From NCBI GenBank assembly GCA_018268735.1, contig JAFDWA010000127.1, forward strand, positions 1 to 5,754: a DNA stretch of 5,754 nt, in the 5' to 3' direction. Position numbers and translations under genes: made by a program. The notes beneath the pieces were generated by a model. The model searched no databases. It worked only from the letters and a program-made list of their open reading frames with translations, and was not told the DNA's origin. Numbering within the stretch: the first letter of the stretch is position 1; each line of letters starts with the position of its first letter. Below, piece after piece: positions 4,775 to 5,754 of the stretch. Origin of the DNA: Actinomycetota bacterium. Lineage in GTDB: Bacteria; Actinomycetota; Acidimicrobiia; Acidimicrobiales; Microtrichaceae.

Positions 4775-5754
4775 GGACCGCTGCGGAGATCGCGGCAGGA
4801 GTGCGCTCCGGATCCCTCAGCGCGCTCGAGGTGCTCGACGGGCACCTCGAGCAGGTCGCGCTGCGGGAGTCGGAGATCCACGCGTTCAACCACCTCGACG
4901 AGACGGCGGCCCGCGCTGCTGCGGTGGACGTCGATCGCCGGGTCGCAGCGGGCGAGGACGTCGGCGCGCTCGCCGGCGTGCCGGTCGCGATCAAGGACAA
5001 CCTCTGCACACGAGGTGTCCCGACGACGTGCTCGTCGCGGATGCTCGAGGTGTGGTCGCCGCCCTACGACGCGACCGTCGTCGCCCGGTTGGCGGCCGCG
5101 GACGCGATCGGTATCGGGAAGACGAACCTCGACGAGTTCTTGATGGGCTCCTCCACCGAGACGTCCGCGTTCGGGCCGACCCGCAACCCCCACGACGTCA
5201 CCCGTGTGCCGGGAGGGTCCTCTGGAGGGTCGGCCGCCGCCGTCGCAGCAGGCTTCGCTGCGATCTCGCTCGGATCCGACACCGGAGGGTCGATCCGCCA
5301 GCCGGCAGCCCTCTGCGGGGTGGTGGGCGTGAAGCCCACCTACGGCACCGTGTCCCGCCTGGGTCTGATCGCGTTCGGATCGTCGCTCGACCAGGTCGGC
5401 CCGCTCGCGACGACCGTCGCAGACGCCGCGCTCGTGCTCGAGGTGATCGGCGGCCACGACCCCGGTGACTCCACGTCGCTGCCCGGACCCTTCCCGTCGC
5501 TGTCGGGGCACCTCGACGACGGGGTGACCGGCCTGCGCGTCGGCATCGTCGCCGAGATGATGGGCGACGGCATCGCCGCGGACGTCACCGCCCGGGTCCG
5601 GGCCGCGGCCGACGCCCTGGCCGCCGCCGGTGCCACCGTCGAGGAGGTCTCGGTCCCGGCGGTGACCTACGGGCTGTCCGCCTACTACCTCGTCGCTCCG
5701 GCCGAGGCGAGCTCCAACCTGGCCCGCTACGACGGCGTCCGCTACGGGCTGCGG
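4771..5754 (+). CDS. gatA: Asp-tRNA(Asn)/Glu-tRNA(Gln) amidotransferase subunit A (3'-partial)
   Basis: The first 328 residues of the glutaminase subunit, an amidase-signature enzyme that releases ammonia from glutamine and passes it to GatB. The Lys-cisSer-Ser triad is complete: Lys75 (VAIKDN), Ser150 (in [11 protein letters not shown], 147-157) and Ser174 ([11 protein letters not shown], 169-179). The intervals of 75 and 24 residues match those I recall for the Staphylococcus aureus enzyme (79/154/178). Other typical segments are [15 protein letters not shown] (116-130), the SAFGPTRNP stretch (132-140), [20 protein letters not shown] (188-207), QVGPLA and [18 protein letters not shown] (305-322). 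Full-length GatA is about 480-500 residues, so roughly a third lies beyond the window. Start at the ATG that overlaps the gatC stop, with GGGAGG before it. No frameshift or missing key residue in the visible part. Confidence 0.97.
   Translation, partial: MRTAAEIAAGVRSGSLSALEVLDGHLEQVALRESEIHAFNHLDETAARAAAVDVDRRVAAGEDVGALAGVPVAIKDNLCTRGVPTTCSSRMLEVWSPPYDATVVARLAAADAIGIGKTNLDEFLMGSSTETSAFGPTRNPHDVTRVPGGSSGGSAAAVAAGFAAISLGSDTGGSIRQPAALCGVVGVKPTYGTVSRLGLIAFGSSLDQVGPLATTVADAALVLEVIGGHDPGDSTSLPGPFPSLSGHLDDGVTGLRVGIVAEMMGDGIAADVTARVRAAADALAAAGATVEEVSVPAVTYGLSAYYLVAPAEASSNLARYDGVRYGLR

Noticed and set aside
4309..5511. Upstream extension of the DUF4012 reading frame to about 1000 residues
   Set aside because: It runs antisense through gatC and gatA, is Arg/Gly/Ser-rich with no domain, and the membrane-anchored protein is complete without it.
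1..5754. CRISPR array, tRNA, rRNA, insertion sequence or prophage part
   Set aside because: No regularly spaced direct repeats, cloverleaf, transposase or integrase motif was seen on either strand. The genes look chromosomal with uniform codon use.

Overview
The window is GC-rich bacterial DNA with strong third-position G/C bias. It uses ATG and GTG starts and carries a gatC-gatA pair, PASTA and SCP2 domains, and a small surface protein with an LAxTG-type sorting signal. Together these suggest a high-GC Gram-positive of the Actinomycetota. A deep lineage such as Acidimicrobiia is plausible, but that is inference and cannot be settled from this window.

Layout from left to right. (1) The last 60 codons of a plus-strand PASTA-domain protein, cell-wall related, end at 184. 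(2) A noncoding stretch follows with a long imperfect inverted repeat (233-315) and a very strong hairpin (388-419). The hairpin lies between convergent genes and just past the stop of the next, minus-strand gene. (3) A minus-strand SCP2 sterol/lipid-carrier-like protein (449-865) diverges from a plus-strand monoacylglycerol-lipase-like alpha/beta hydrolase (1101-1853). They share an intergenic region of about 235 bp, a possible lipid-handling pair. (4) Two GC hairpins (1870-1943) separate the hydrolase from a convergent minus-strand gene for a tiny secreted protein with an LAFTG sorting signal (1962-2294). A perfect 16-bp palindrome lies upstream of that gene. (5) A 626-residue membrane-anchored DUF4012 protein follows on the minus strand (2428-4308). 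(6) Diverging from it, gatC (4439-4774) and the first 328 codons of gatA (4771 to the window end) overlap by ATGA. They encode two subunits of the Asp-tRNA(Asn)/Glu-tRNA(Gln) amidotransferase; gatB would be expected nearby.

The genes fall into three functional groups: cell-envelope proteins (PASTA, LAFTG and DUF4012), lipid handling (SCP2 and hydrolase) and translation (gatCA). Starts are of two kinds. SCP2, the hydrolase and gatA have clear Shine-Dalgarno sequences. gatC, DUF4012 and the LAFTG gene have none, but each has a TANNNT hexamer 6-9 nt before the start codon, the layout of leaderless actinobacterial transcripts.

I found no convincing new multi-gene system. The points most worth a second look are the 233-315 inverted repeat, the inverted repeat across the DUF4012 start, the 16-bp palindrome before the LAFTG gene, and the very short LAFTG protein itself. 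No tRNA, rRNA, CRISPR array or mobile element is visible.
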